Positions 53,032 through 62,360 are shown, counted from the first letter of the stretch. The stretch is 64,000 bases of DNA from Candidatus Gordonibacter avicola (GCA_019113915.1 DXGM01000015.1:1-64000), one strand, 5' to 3'. The notes: generated from the sequence alone by a model not told the origin. Translations and numbers: made by a program.

Positions 53032-54276
53032 TTATCGCACGAACGCCTCTTTTAACGCGCGCGCCCGATCTTGAAACACGGGAGCAAAAAGACGCATTTC
53101 GGCATCACGACAACCATTGCGTCGCGCAAAAGACTGCCAACGCCCTATAGCAGCAAGTACGATTTCTATTAACTGGCTGGCACGATTGAGGTCTAATCCG
53201 AAATCGGAAAGCATCGCTTTGAGACCCTCCACCTCATCGCGGCCTGCCTCACCCATGATGGTCGTCGAACGTGAAGCATCCTTATGGGGATCGGGGTTCA
53301 CGTCAAAAAGCGGCGCCAGCGTCCAGCCACTTTGCATGCGGATAAAGCCAATGTTTCTCAGATGGTCATCGACGTTGTGAATGGCGATGGAAAAGGCTAT
53401 GCGCTTGAAAAGCTCTTCGAGCCCCTTTTCGACATCACCCACAAACGGCACAAGCGCCTCGGCAACTTCGGCATAGTCGCGCACTTCCCCATCGCGGGCT
53501 CCAAGGAGACTCATGGCACTCAGATATGGCAAACGCGCGCCATCAATACGTGAACCTGCACGATCGAACCGTTCAATCACGAGGGCTTTTTGGTCGCCGA
53601 TGGGCACAAGCCGAGTTGCTGGAACCACAATTCCCGCCGCTTGAGCCAGATCAAGGGCCGTTTTTTCCCAAGCCATAACATCCCATTCGTCACCAGGATG
53701 AGAAAACTTGGCAAGCATCAACCGATCCCCTTCGACAACAGAAGCCTTTGGGCGCGCGCCGCCAAGCGAACCCGATCCCGCATCGAGCAGCATTTTGAGT
53801 TCCGTTCGCCCTTCTTGCTCACGTGCAATAGTAGCGCTTGCCTCAAGCAACTCCGGCAGTTGAATGATGGGGGGAATAGCGGATGACGCCGACAGGAACG
53901 ACGTTTCGCCTGAGAGCGAAAATCGCAAAGCCCCTTGTCTTGTGCGGTCGAGCACACCCAGCAGATAGTCGACTTCATCTAAAGTTCGAAGCGGCTCACC
54001 AGGCCGTCCGGCTTCCTCGCGTTGTTGCTTCGCAATTAGATTTCGCCCCCATCGGTCTGGGGATGAATCGCGAAACGCCCCAGGCATCCCGTCGCAATAG
54101 TGCGCTTGGGCTACCAACGGTAAGTGGGGATCAATCGCAAAAGAACTCCCGCTAGCTAAGTAGGCGGCGTCATAGGAAAACATGGTCGAAAGACGTCCTC
54201 GACGCAAATTGAAGTGCGCGGTACCTACCTTTTGCGGAACCGTGGCATCGAGATAGATATCAACCGGAGATTTCAC
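53032..54276 (-). CDS. HipA-like protein kinase toxin
   Basis: The 414-aa product has the HipA pattern: LDEVDYLLGVLDRTRQGALRF, GGARPKASV, LAKFSHPGDEWD (ATP-site Lys), the catalytic FSIAIHNVDDHLRNIGF, and LFDVNPDP. HipA kinases phosphorylate glutamyl-tRNA synthetase or other targets and cause growth arrest. It overlaps the HipB-like gene by 4 nt. Confidence 0.9.
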   Translation of the reverse strand: MKSPVDIYLDATVPQKVGTAHFNLRRGRLSTMFSYDAAYLASGSSFAIDPHLPLVAQAHYCDGMPGAFRDSSPDRWGRNLIAKQQREEAGRPGEPLRTLDEVDYLLGVLDRTRQGALRFSLSGETSFLSASSAIPPIIQLPELLEASATIAREQEGRTELKMLLDAGSGSLGGARPKASVVEGDRLMLAKFSHPGDEWDVMAWEKTALDLAQAAGIVVPATRLVPIGDQKALVIERFDRAGSRIDGARLPYLSAMSLLGARDGEVRDYAEVAEALVPFVGDVEKGLEELFKRIAFSIAIHNVDDHLRNIGFIRMQSGWTLAPLFDVNPDPHKDASRSTTIMGEAGRDEVEGLKAMLSDFGLDLNRASQLIEIVLAAIGRWQSFARRNGCRDAEMRLFAPVFQDRARALKEAFVR

Positions 54277-54578
54277 GAGGGCCTTCTTACGCGTTGGGGG
54301 AGTTTTTGGTCGGAGCGGGCGCGGCCGAGGTCGGTTTCGTAGGGGTCGGTGGCGTCAACTACTCGGTCGAGAATGTCGAGGGATCGGCACACGTTCAAAA
54401 TAGTGGCGAAACTGACCGTTGGGTCGCCGCTTTCAAGCCGCGAGATGGTGCCGCGCGACACGGCCGCTTTAGCCGCAAGTTCTTCGGCCGTCATGCCGAC
54501 AAGCTTGCGCCAGGTGGCAATGTTCTCGCCGATGCGTTTTGCAGCGAGCCTGCTTTGAGCGGGTACCGGTCGTTTCAT
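54273..54578 (-). CDS. HipB-like XRE antitoxin
   Basis: The 101-aa protein has an HTH (GMTAEELAAKAAVSRGTISR) and a C-terminal tail. First gene of the pair, with a 16-bp palindrome 14 nt upstream as the probable operator. Confidence 0.88.
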   Translation of the reverse strand: MKRPVPAQSRLAAKRIGENIATWRKLVGMTAEELAAKAAVSRGTISRLESGDPTVSFATILNVCRSLDILDRVVDATDPYETDLGRARSDQKLPQRVRRPS

Positions 54579-54591
54579 GAAGAACCTTACT

Positions 54592-54607
54592 GTTCGATAT
54601 ATCGAAC
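54592..54607. promoter_or_regulatory. 16-bp palindromic operator of hipBA
   Basis: GTTCGATATATCGAAC is a perfect palindrome directly upstream of the antitoxin start, where the antitoxin would bind. Confidence 0.7.
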
Positions 54608-54685
54608 GTTATTAAAGTTAATGTCCGTCTTATCATACACTATTTGCCTAGAGCTGCAACAAAATTTCACGCCCGCCAGGTTGAC

Positions 54686-55047
54686 AAAAGTGTGACGCGC
54701 TATCGCGCTGGCTAGTGCGCCACGAGTTTTCTCGCATTCCTTGCCTTACGACGCGGGCTGACTGGCTTGTGGACGTTAACTTACAAGAGGTATAACCTCC
54801 GTAGCGACGTACGCGGCGACGGGGCGCACGCCTAGTCCTTTTAGAGATGCGCCACTCGCGCGTAAGCGCGAAAACGCCGGTCATGGCTGTATTCTCCGCC
54901 TTCGGCGGAGAGGGCGCTTCATGAAGCGCCCCTACGTGGGTTACCTTTTTAGTTAGGTTAATGGTACATGAGCGAGCCCTCGTCATGGTGGTAGGGAGGG
55001 CAACCATCTCTTAGTGTATTCGTTAGCGCGAAGCGCGTCACACTTTT
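54686..55047. mobile_element. MITE-like element, copy A (362 bp)
   Basis: The ends are inverted: AAAAGTGTGACGCGCT at the left and its complement at the right, with a further TCGCGCT match. The interior has hairpins (CTCCGCCTTCGGCGGAG; GGGCGCTTCATGAAGCGCCC) and no gene. Subterminal stretches (CGGGCTGACTGGCTT; CCATGACGAGGGCT) match copy B at 62612-62793 in the opposite direction. No clear target-site duplication. Confidence 0.7.
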
Positions 55048-55048
55048 A

Positions 55049-55081
55049 CGCCCCGGGGGGTTGGTTCAACCCCCCGGGGCG
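55049..55081. terminator. GC-rich hairpin after the M18 peptidase gene
   Basis: A 14-bp stem (CGCCCCGGGGGGTT and complement) lies 12 nt beyond the stop at 55094. Its expected T run is missing because MITE copy A begins 2 nt away. Confidence 0.6.
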
Positions 55082-55093
55082 CTCTCGTAAAAC

Positions 55094-56527
55094 TTATGCG
55101 TTCTTCAAAAAGGCTTCGTAGCCTTTGTAGGCTTCGTAGATGTCGGCTTTGCTCGTGACTTCCCAGGGGGCGTGCATCGAGAGGACAGCAACGCCGGAGT
55201 CGATGACCTCCATGCCGTACTTTGCGGGAATATAGGCGATGGTTCCGCCGCCACCCACATCCACTTTGCCCAGCTCAGCGGTTTGGAACGACACGCCGGC
55301 GTCGCCCATGATGCGGCGGATACGCGCCACGTACTCGGCGCTGGCGTCGTTGGAGCCACTCTTTCCGCGGCTGCCCGTGTATTTGTTGAACACCAGACCG
55401 CGACCCAAATACGCGCTATTCTTCGCCTCAAACACGCTCGCGTAAGCGGGGTCGAAACCGGCGGACACATCGGAGGACAGCATGCTTGATGCAGCCAGCG
55501 CTCGACGCAGCGACAAAGGGCCGCCCTCGCCCGCCAACTCCATGATTTCAGCAACGGTATTCTCGAAAAACTGCGATGCCATGCCGGTGGCACCCACGCT
55601 ACCAATTTCCTCTTTGTCCACCAGCACACACACCGCCGTCTTGGCCGGCGTCTCGTTCAGCGCCAGCTGTGCCGCGAGCGAGGTGTAGGCGCACACGCGG
55701 TCATCCTGTCCGTAGCCAATAACCATGCTACGGTCGAAGCCCAGGTCACGAGCACGCCCCGCAGGTACCGCCTCAATCTCAGCGGAAAGAAAGTCCTCTT
55801 CTTCGATACCATACTTCTCAGCCAAAAGCTTAAGCGCAAACGCCTTCACCGGCTCCTTCTCCGCCAACTTAGCGAAGGGCTCTTCCCCTTCGTCATCGCC
55901 AAACTCCTCGCCTTCAATAACCAGCGGCCTATTCCCCACAAGGATATCCAGCGCCTCGCCCTCAACCGCTTCGCTGGCCTTCTTGCCCATTTGCTGGCTG
56001 GCTAGGTGAATGAGCAGGTCGGTCACGCAGAATACCGGGTCGTTAGGGTCGTCGCCCACCTGCACGTCAATTACCGTGCCATCGGTTTTCGCAATGACAC
56101 CGTGCAGCGCCAGTGGCAGCGTGACCCACTGGTAGTTTTTGATGCCGCCATAATAATGTGTGTCGAGATGCGCGAGCCCGTTCGCCTCAGCCAGCGGGTT
56201 CTGCTTGATGTCGAGGCGCGGCGAATCAATGTGCGCGCCCAGAATGTTCAGGCCCTCGGCCAGCGGCGCCGAACCCAGATGCGCCAGAATAAGCGCCTTG
56301 CCGTGCGAAAGCGCCCATACCTTGTCGCCCGGCTTCAGCGCGCGCCCCTCGCGCACCGCACTATCAAGCGCAACGTAGCCGTGCTCTTCCGCCAACCGAA
56401 CCGCCGTGGTCGCGCACTCACGCTCAGTCTTATTTTCGCTGATGAAGTCAATGTATTCAGCCGACAGTTGCTCAAGCGCCTCAAGGTCGGCCTCATCGTA
56501 CTTCTTCCACGCAGTTTCGTGCTCCAT
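55094..56527 (-). CDS. M18 family aminopeptidase
   Basis: The 477-aa product has the M18 metal-site motifs: LGAHIDSPRLD, LHGVIAKTDG, VLVDKEEIGSVGATG and the C-terminal YELGKVDVGGGGT and LSMHAPWEV. This cytosolic zinc enzyme trims N-terminal residues, often acidic. ATG at 56527 follows GAAAGGACG; the upstream frame lacks homology-like content. Confidence 0.92.
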   Translation of the reverse strand: MEHETAWKKYDEADLEALEQLSAEYIDFISENKTERECATTAVRLAEEHGYVALDSAVREGRALKPGDKVWALSHGKALILAHLGSAPLAEGLNILGAHIDSPRLDIKQNPLAEANGLAHLDTHYYGGIKNYQWVTLPLALHGVIAKTDGTVIDVQVGDDPNDPVFCVTDLLIHLASQQMGKKASEAVEGEALDILVGNRPLVIEGEEFGDDEGEEPFAKLAEKEPVKAFALKLLAEKYGIEEEDFLSAEIEAVPAGRARDLGFDRSMVIGYGQDDRVCAYTSLAAQLALNETPAKTAVCVLVDKEEIGSVGATGMASQFFENTVAEIMELAGEGGPLSLRRALAASSMLSSDVSAGFDPAYASVFEAKNSAYLGRGLVFNKYTGSRGKSGSNDASAEYVARIRRIMGDAGVSFQTAELGKVDVGGGGTIAYIPAKYGMEVIDSGVAVLSMHAPWEVTSKADIYEAYKGYEAFLKNA

Positions 56528-56648
56528 ATTCGTCCTTTCGCTCCAGTTGCTTGCCACTATTATGCCCCATTTCGCCCGAGCGCAGGACACAACAGAGGTA
56601 CCTCATTGGTATCGAAAGAACCACAGACGAAGGAAGTCGAAGGAAGCT

Positions 56649-56954
56649 TCACACCAGCCGCGCGTAATCCTGTGATTGATGGAAAATACGCGCCACCTTC
56701 ACCACCCCGTCCTCGTGCTTATAGAGCGCGATGTGCTTCATGAACAGGCACGGCCGGTACCCCAAGCGCGCAAGCCGCGGCTCGCGCGATACCGCAAACA
56801 AGGCAGGATTAGAACACACCAGATCAAGTGCCTCATCCAGCTCATCGAGAAAATGCCCAGCCGCCTGGGGGCTCTTCACATCGTACAGCAGATACTCTAC
56901 TATGCGGTCGCGGTCGCGCTCTGCCGAACGCGAAAATACCAGCTCACAGGCCAT
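56649..56954 (-). CDS. ParE/RelE-type toxin
   Basis: About 101 aa: MACELVFSRSAERDRDRIVE, then ALFAVSREPRLARLGYRPCLFMKHIALYKHEDGVVKVARIFH, the ParE/RelE fold. It overlaps the antitoxin gene end by 11 nt. Confidence 0.85.
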   Translation of the reverse strand: MACELVFSRSAERDRDRIVEYLLYDVKSPQAAGHFLDELDEALDLVCSNPALFAVSREPRLARLGYRPCLFMKHIALYKHEDGVVKVARIFHQSQDYARLV

Positions 56955-57213
56955 AACGCTCGCGCGCCGCACGCTGAGACTCATGGCCATCTACCACGCG
57001 GCCAGACGCGAAGTCGTCTTCAGCCTCGTCGATATCGCGATACAGCCTTACCCGAGCCGCTTCCTGCTTCAGCGCATCAAGCTTCTCAACGGTCATAACC
57101 GCAAACGTCTCGTAGCCATTCCGCGTCACAATAACGGGCTCGGACGCCTCTTCCACCGTCCTGGCAAACGCGGCCGTATTCTTCAATTCCTTAATGGGAA
57201 TGCAAACCGTCAT
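56944..57213 (-). CDS. Phd/YefM-type antitoxin
   Basis: The 89-aa protein MTVCIPIKELKNTAAFARTV with SEPVIVTRNGYETFAVM has the Phd/YefM DNA-binding pattern. GGAGGTGTGTG sets the ATG at 57213. First gene of the pair and presumed repressor. Confidence 0.87.
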   Translation of the reverse strand: MTVCIPIKELKNTAAFARTVEEASEPVIVTRNGYETFAVMTVEKLDALKQEAARVRLYRDIDEAEDDFASGRVVDGHESQRAARERYGL

Positions 57214-57617
57214 CACACACCTCCAAAGGGGCCATAATTATGGTACCTTAGAATACGCGCAAGCAGAAGCGCAGTCAACAGCCGGTGGACTCAGCACATA
57301 AGACGAACCTCGGCGCCTCAATCAGCCAAAGATTCCCGGCACATCCCCACACAACGCACGCACATCTACCGCATTTACCGTAAACTATCAGTGAACTCAC
57401 AGCAGGAATTGATTGACCTGGTGGATAAGGCGTAGCGCGAGCGCCCCCAGAAGGGCAGCCCGCTGCAACCCATTGCGGTTGTGGACGTTGTGCGGAGCAA
57501 TGCGAATTCCCTTCGATTACCCTCTTGCGTCGGTTCGCGAAACGGCGTATGATGCTTATTGAGATTGATTCTCAATAAGAGAACCAGGGAAACGTCAGAC
57601 GAGAAGGAGAATGCTCC
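57214..57617. promoter_or_regulatory. Intergenic region with Fur-type box upstream of rubrerythrin
   Basis: CTTATTGAG and CTCAATAAG (57555-57579) flank a 7-nt spacer, 39 nt before the rubrerythrin ATG; this resembles Fur-family operators. The stretch 57390-57480 has short coding-like remnants (a frame NSQQELIDLVDKA) but no gene. Otherwise nothing seen. Confidence 0.55.
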
Positions 57618-58220
57618 ATGAAGGTACGTTCCGAGATCCCCACCGCTGAAAACACCACGAACATGGACGGCTTCGGCACCTGCGAAGTTGGCACCACGCT
57701 TGAGAACTTGAAGGCCGCCATCAGTGGCGAGACGGGCGCGTCAGCCAAGTACGCCGCCTTCGCCAAGGCCGCCAAGGAGCAGGGCTACGACCAGATCGCC
57801 CGCCTGTTCGAGGCCACTTCCGCCGCTGAGCAGATTCACATCGGCCTTGAGTACGCGCTTGTTGCCGAGGTTGAGCCGGACTTCGAGAAGCCGGCCGCCC
57901 CTGAGGCCGAGGGCGTGCAGACCGACCTGAACCTGATCATGGGTGCCCAGGGCGAGATTTTCGAGACGTCCGACATGTACCCGGCGTTCATCAAGAAGGC
58001 TCAGGAAGAGGGCAACGCCAAGGCTGTGCAGGTGTTCACCCGCGCCAAGCTGGCCGAGTCCGTGCACGCCGAGCGCTACCTGGCCGCGTACAACGACATC
58101 GACGTCCCCGACGACGACACGTTCTACCTGTGCCCCATCTGCGGTTACATCCACAAGGGCGAAGACTTCGAGAAGTGCCCCATCTGCTTCTGCCCGAAGA
58201 GCACGTTCCGCGCCTTCTAA
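57618..58220 (+). CDS. Rubrerythrin
   Basis: The 200-aa product has a four-helix ferritin-like domain (AISGETGASAKYAAFAKAAK, ATSAAEQIHIG, ARAKLAESVHAERY) with the ExxH diiron ligands and a C-terminal rubredoxin domain (CPICGY and CPICFCPKS). It reduces hydrogen peroxide in anaerobes. An AGAAGGAGAATG ribosome region and a Fur-type box precede it. Confidence 0.93.
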   Translation: MKVRSEIPTAENTTNMDGFGTCEVGTTLENLKAAISGETGASAKYAAFAKAAKEQGYDQIARLFEATSAAEQIHIGLEYALVAEVEPDFEKPAAPEAEGVQTDLNLIMGAQGEIFETSDMYPAFIKKAQEEGNAKAVQVFTRAKLAESVHAERYLAAYNDIDVPDDDTFYLCPICGYIHKGEDFEKCPICFCPKSTFRAF

Positions 58221-58235
58221 GCCACAACCCCAAGC

Positions 58236-58620
58236 GAAACCCCGCGTTCACTTCCCACCGAACGCACCTTTCCCAAAAAACGACCGCCCACCCGGCGGTC
58301 GTTTTTTGCGTTATCATGAGGGCTTGGATATCTCTGGATGCTTGAGACTCCAAGGGCATCCGTACACCATCAATCTAACTTGACGCTAACTTGCTTTTCT
58401 GGGCCCCGCGGGGCCCTTTTTTGGAGTTAAAGTGGGGGTTCAGAAGAAGCGTGTCCATCTGATCAGGGGAAATACTCTGGCGCCTCAGGTATTTTTAACT
58501 TGATTCTAACTTGACTGTAACTTGCTTTTTGGGGCTCCCTTTAAGCAGAACCCGCGTTAGCTTTCCACAAAACGCACCTTTCTCCAAATCGACCGTCCCA
58601 TTGGCGGTCGATTTTCGTTT
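58236..58620. repeat. Duplicated terminator/TAACTTG module, copy 1
   Basis: Contains a terminator (AAAAAACGACCGCC stem, 58275-58307), a second one (GGGCCCCGCGGGGCCC plus T6, about 58403-58424), TAACTTG units at about 10-bp steps, and a third diverged CGACCG/CGGTCG stem near 58590-58610. It matches copy 2 at 59308-59573. Confidence 0.7.
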
Positions 58621-58643
58621 GTGGAGGTACAGCCAGTGAACAC

Positions 58644-58859
58644 TTAGTCCGGCATCCTAGCGAAGAATTCCTTAAGCGTTAACCCATACCCTGCGACGAT
58701 TTTCTCAAGACTGTTAATAGTGGGATTTCTTTTCCCTAACTCAACGTCACCCAGATACGTCTTATTCATTCCCACCACCAAACCAAGCTCACGCAAAGAC
58801 CACCCACGCTCATCACGAAGGTCTTTCAACACCTGCCCGATTTGTGCATTCGTATTCAT
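58644..58859 (-). CDS. Small XRE-family regulator
   Basis: The 71-aa protein MNTNAQIGQVLKDLRDERGW... has an HTH (SLRELGLVVGMNKTYLGDVE). It resembles the two XRE genes at 62.1-62.6 kb in size and motif. The ribosome site is weak. Divergent from the 89-aa gene. Confidence 0.82.
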   Translation of the reverse strand: MNTNAQIGQVLKDLRDERGWSLRELGLVVGMNKTYLGDVELGKRNPTINSLEKIVAGYGLTLKEFFARMPD

Positions 58860-58930
58860 ACCCACAAAGCTATGCGAGCGTGTGCACTGTATCACCGCAT
58901 ATAAGTTTACGATTCGAAAAGGGTGCTCAA

Positions 58931-59200
58931 ATGGAAGATATACCACTCATTAGCTATGTAATGCAGGGTGGAGGGCCAACCGCTGATCCAATATATCGCG
59001 TGGCACCCTGCCTTAATGCCACGATAAATAAGCTGGCGTCTGTTACGATGTGCTGTCAAGGATTGGCAACTGTTGAAGACAGCCATTGCGAATCCAAAGC
59101 TCTCCTCGGTGCTATATCGATTCTTCATGAAGTTATGGAAGAAATTGATGAAGCACTGGAAGTTTTAGATGAAGTTGCAACTCGCCAAACCTCTTCCTAA
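58931..59200 (+). CDS. 89-aa protein of unknown function
   Basis: The product MEDIPLISYVMQGGGPTADP... has a long C-terminal helix (AISILHEVMEEIDEALEVLDEV) and four Cys. It is divergent from the XRE regulator, which may control it. The ribosome site is weak (GGGTGC). Helix-rich end resembles small DUF3077-like proteins, but I do not assign a family. Confidence 0.55.
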   Translation: MEDIPLISYVMQGGGPTADPIYRVAPCLNATINKLASVTMCCQGLATVEDSHCESKALLGAISILHEVMEEIDEALEVLDEVATRQTSS

Positions 59201-59307
59201 AAGCGTACGTACCCGCATTTGCGTTATTGCATATCCGAAGCGACACAAACCAAAGCCATCGCGATACCACACCGCGCTATATGAAATACATACCGTATTG
59301 GGTATAA

Positions 59308-59573
59308 ATCTAACTTGCTTTTAACTTGCTTTTAACTTGCTTTTCTGGGTCCCATAGGGCCCTTTTTGGAATTAAAATGGGCTCTCGAAAAGAGACCGCT
59401 CATCTGATCAGGGGAAATGCTCTGGCGCTTTAGGTATTTTTAACTTGATTCTAACTTGACGGTAACTTGCTTTTTGGGGCTTAACCCTGCGTTCACTTCC
59501 CACCGAACGCACCTTTCCCAAAAACGACCGCCCCACCGGCGGTCGTTTTTTGCGTTATCATGAGGGCTTGGAT
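59308..59573. repeat. Duplicated terminator/TAACTTG module, copy 2
   Basis: Runs of TAACTTGCTTT, a GGGTCCCATAGGGCCC-T5 terminator (about 59346-59367), the shared CTGATCAGGGGAAAT core, more TAACTTG units and an AAAAACGACCGCC-stem terminator (59520-59550) repeat the order of copy 1. The end (GTTATCATGAGGGCTTGGAT) is also present after copy 1 and here leads into the carbonic anhydrase gene. Confidence 0.7.
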
Positions 59574-59587
59574 GAAAGAAGGGGCTC

Positions 59588-60148
59588 ATGGAGAATTCCG
59601 CTGTTGTTGAGGGTATTTTGGCGCATAATCAGGCATTTGTTGAGCGTGGCGAATATGAGCGCTACGTCACGGACAAGTACCCGGACAAAAAGTTGGCCAT
59701 TGTGTCGTGCATGGATACGCGGCTGACGGAGCTTTTGGCGGCGGCGCTGGGGCTCAAGAATGGCGACGCAAAAATCATCAAGGTGGCGGGTGCCGAGGTG
59801 GCGCATCCCTTCGGCAGCGTGATGCGCTCGCTGCTGATTGCGGTGTGTGAGCTGGGCGTAGAGGACATCATGGTGGTGGCGCACACGAATTGCGGCGCCC
59901 AGCACATGAGCGGCACGGAAATGGTGGCGAACATGCAGCGCCTCGGCGTGACCGACGAGCGTATCGGGTTCGTCCGCCACTGTGGCATTGACTTCGACCG
60001 CTGGCTCGCTGGCTTCGGCGATACCGAAGAAGCCGTCCGGCGCAGCGTCGACATGGTCCGCAACCACCCCGTCATGCCCCCTCACGTGCGCGTATCCGGC
60101 TACATAATGGACTCCCACACCGGCGAGTTAATGCCGGTGGGATGCTAG
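59588..60148 (+). CDS. Beta-carbonic anhydrase
   Basis: The 186-aa product has the zinc motifs IVSCMDTRL (C, D, R) and VVAHTNCG (H, C). It interconverts CO2 and bicarbonate, and in anaerobes supplies carboxylations and reductive pathways. The ATG has GAAGGGGC upstream. Its stop overlaps the convergent peptidase gene by 4 nt. Confidence 0.93.
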   Translation: MENSAVVEGILAHNQAFVERGEYERYVTDKYPDKKLAIVSCMDTRLTELLAAALGLKNGDAKIIKVAGAEVAHPFGSVMRSLLIAVCELGVEDIMVVAHTNCGAQHMSGTEMVANMQRLGVTDERIGFVRHCGIDFDRWLAGFGDTEEAVRRSVDMVRNHPVMPPHVRVSGYIMDSHTGELMPVGC

Positions 60149-61464
60149 GGAAGTTCCAAGGCTTGTTGTTGCACCACATCCTGCGCACATTCAGCAGGAG
60201 TGAAAGGGATGTATACGTCCGGGGCGATGCCGCGGCCCAGCGTTCCGTTGCCTTCGTGGGCGGCTTCCGTTTTGCTAATGGGGAACACGAGTGAGAACTT
60301 CTCAGTAAGCACCGCGGATACCAGGTTTGAATAATCCAGGCTGCCTCGGGTTGCGCGACCCACGCGCTGTACGTTGCCGCAGCCCGCTTCAGCAGCGCGC
60401 GCAGCAATAGCGGCCAACCGCTCGCCCACGCCGGATGTGCTCACGTCGGTGAGCAGGAATGTCCGCTGATGCTCGGGTGCCGGCGGGAACAGCATGTCCT
60501 CTTCGAACTCGGCCTCCTTCACGAATCCCGCACCAGCACATTCTGCCACATGGTCGATCTCGGCCTGCACCCAGGCACGACCCTCCGCATCGCTCAAGTC
60601 AAGCAAGCGTTTGAGTTGCCGTTGCCGCAGGTGAGCGTTCAGCTGTGTGTAGCGCGTGTAGATGAACTGCTCGCCCATGAGATCCTTCAGGTTGGCTTCG
60701 CGGTCGAAAAAGAGCGCGAGCAAGCCGTAGGCGTTCCCAATCATGCCCTCGGTTACGTCGCGCACATCTATGATCACGCGGTCGGCGCGCTGAATGTCGG
60801 CGAAGCGTTCCTGTAGAAGGGCAAGCAGCGAATCATCCACGAAGTGGTGCGCCGTGATGACGGCAGCCAACTCGTTTCCGCGTGGGCCCACGTTTTCCAC
60901 TACCTCAACCGTCGGCGCGCGCAGGCTTTCCCGAAATCCCCGCGCAGGGAACGTGCGGACAGGCAGGTCTTCTTCTGCGCCGTCGGCGTGGCGTACCTGC
61001 ATATGCGCGCAGTACGGCAGGACGTCATTCCACAGCTGTCGCTCAGAATCGTCGCCGTTGACAGGGTTGTTTATCAGACGCGTAAGATACTCGTCAAGCG
61101 TATGTCCATCCAAGCGCACCAGAGCATCACCCGGCACCAAGCGCTTGTCGTCGCGCGCTGCGGTCACATACAACTCATCTCCGAAGCGGCGCACAGAGAA
61201 ACCACACGTCACAGACGTGAAATCAGCCTTCGACGACACCTCAAACGAAAGCGTTGGATCCTGAAAGCCCGACAAGTACTGACGCACGTAACGCACGAAC
61301 AAGGCGTCATCAAGCGTTCCCGCGCCCGCAGCCGCACCCAGCGCCTCAAGCAGCGACAGCGGGTTACTTCGCGTCTCACACTCGGGCTGGCCGGCGTAAT
61401 CGTTCTGCATAACATGCAGCACTGCGGCAATAACCTGCTCATACTGTTCATTCTGTTCCGCCAT
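60145..61464 (-). CDS. S41-like peptidase family protein
   Basis: The 439-aa product has a PDZ-like region (DDKRLVPGDALVRLDGHTLDEYL) and a C-terminal tail-protease fold (RVIIDVRDVTEG, TDVSTSGVGERLA where the Ser nucleophile is expected, LGRGIAPDVYIPF). No signal peptide, so it may act in the cytoplasm. GGGGGAG sets the ATG, 2 nt after the phosphodiesterase stop. Confidence 0.75.
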   Translation of the reverse strand: MAEQNEQYEQVIAAVLHVMQNDYAGQPECETRSNPLSLLEALGAAAGAGTLDDALFVRYVRQYLSGFQDPTLSFEVSSKADFTSVTCGFSVRRFGDELYVTAARDDKRLVPGDALVRLDGHTLDEYLTRLINNPVNGDDSERQLWNDVLPYCAHMQVRHADGAEEDLPVRTFPARGFRESLRAPTVEVVENVGPRGNELAAVITAHHFVDDSLLALLQERFADIQRADRVIIDVRDVTEGMIGNAYGLLALFFDREANLKDLMGEQFIYTRYTQLNAHLRQRQLKRLLDLSDAEGRAWVQAEIDHVAECAGAGFVKEAEFEEDMLFPPAPEHQRTFLLTDVSTSGVGERLAAIAARAAEAGCGNVQRVGRATRGSLDYSNLVSAVLTEKFSLVFPISKTEAAHEGNGTLGRGIAPDVYIPFTPAECAQDVVQQQALELP

Positions 61465-61466
61465 GG

Positions 61467-61991
61467 CTACTCCCCCGCTTCCAGTACGATGGTGCCGTCG
61501 AGGGATTCTATGCGGGCGCTTTCTACGCGGCCGTTGGAGAGTTGCAGTTTGGCGATGCAGCGGGGGAAGTTGCCGCGAGGGCGGAACACCGCGCCGGGGC
61601 ACAGGATGTAGGTGGCGGGGCGCGCCTCGGGGCCGGTGATGAGTTCTGGCACATGGGTGTGGCCATGGATGCACACCTGCGGGATAGGGTCGCCCGGCGC
61701 GAGGGCGGCCGAGCCGGCAAAGGTGATTTTCACGTCGCGCGGGTAGTGCGCCACGAGGAAACGCACACCGTCGATGACCGGATGCGCGAAACGGCCGACC
61801 GACGCGCCGTATTCGTCGAAGTCGTTGTTGCCCAGCACAGCCGTGACCGGCGCGATGGTTTCCAACTCGCGCAGAATGGCCGGGTCGCCAATGTCGCCCG
61901 CATGGATGATATGGTCGCTACCCACGAGCGCCGCATACGCCTCATCCGACAACCGCCCATGCGTATCCGAAATAACCCCCACCAGCGTCAT
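61467..61991 (-). CDS. YfcE/MJ0936-type metallophosphoesterase
   Basis: The 174-aa product MTLVGVISDTHGRL... has the full motif set: DTH, HAGDIGD, GNNDFDEYG, HYP, and HGHTHVPEL. These enzymes cleave small phosphodiesters. AAGGGAGCG before the ATG at 61991 sets the start. First gene of a two-gene unit with the S41-like peptidase. Confidence 0.92.
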   Translation of the reverse strand: MTLVGVISDTHGRLSDEAYAALVGSDHIIHAGDIGDPAILRELETIAPVTAVLGNNDFDEYGASVGRFAHPVIDGVRFLVAHYPRDVKITFAGSAALAPGDPIPQVCIHGHTHVPELITGPEARPATYILCPGAVFRPRGNFPRCIAKLQLSNGRVESARIESLDGTIVLEAGE

Positions 61992-62132
61992 ATTCGCTCC
62001 CTTCGCGCCCAGCACTTACGCCAACCACCCGCCGCATTTACGAGCACCAGTATACGTCACCACCCCCACCCAAACCGCTTTGTTTGCCAGTTTGTCTTAA
62101 AGCGCCGCATAGTAAGTTATAATCCCAGTTCT

Positions 62133-62345
62133 ATGACGAATTCCGCGAAAAATCTTGGCTTGCGAATAAAGGAGCTGCGTGACAGCAAGGGCTGGACGCA
62201 GGTTGAGTGCGCGGAGTATCTGGGGTTTCATCCCTCTTATATCGCGCGTGTAGAACTTGGCGGAAAGAACGTCACGCTTGCCACCATCGACAAAATAGCC
62301 GCCGGTTTCGGCATCTCGCTCGAAGAGTTGTTTAAGGGTTTGTAG
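62133..62345 (+). CDS. Small XRE-family regulator, first of a tandem pair
   Basis: The 70-aa HTH protein MTNSAKNLGLRIKELRDSKG... ends in the same SLEELFKGL motif as the next gene, 15 nt downstream. TATAAT at 62119-62124 places transcription almost at the ATG, so it may be nearly leaderless. Confidence 0.85.
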   Translation: MTNSAKNLGLRIKELRDSKGWTQVECAEYLGFHPSYIARVELGGKNVTLATIDKIAAGFGISLEELFKGL

Positions 62346-62360
62346 GCAGGCCGTCCATTT

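Noticed and set aside
55049..55081. Third G-rich contingency tract
   Set aside because: The GGGGGG run is one arm of a terminator stem outside any gene.
58374..59480. CRISPR-like array from TAACTTG repeats
   Set aside because: Units are 7 bp at about 10-bp steps without spacers or cas genes.
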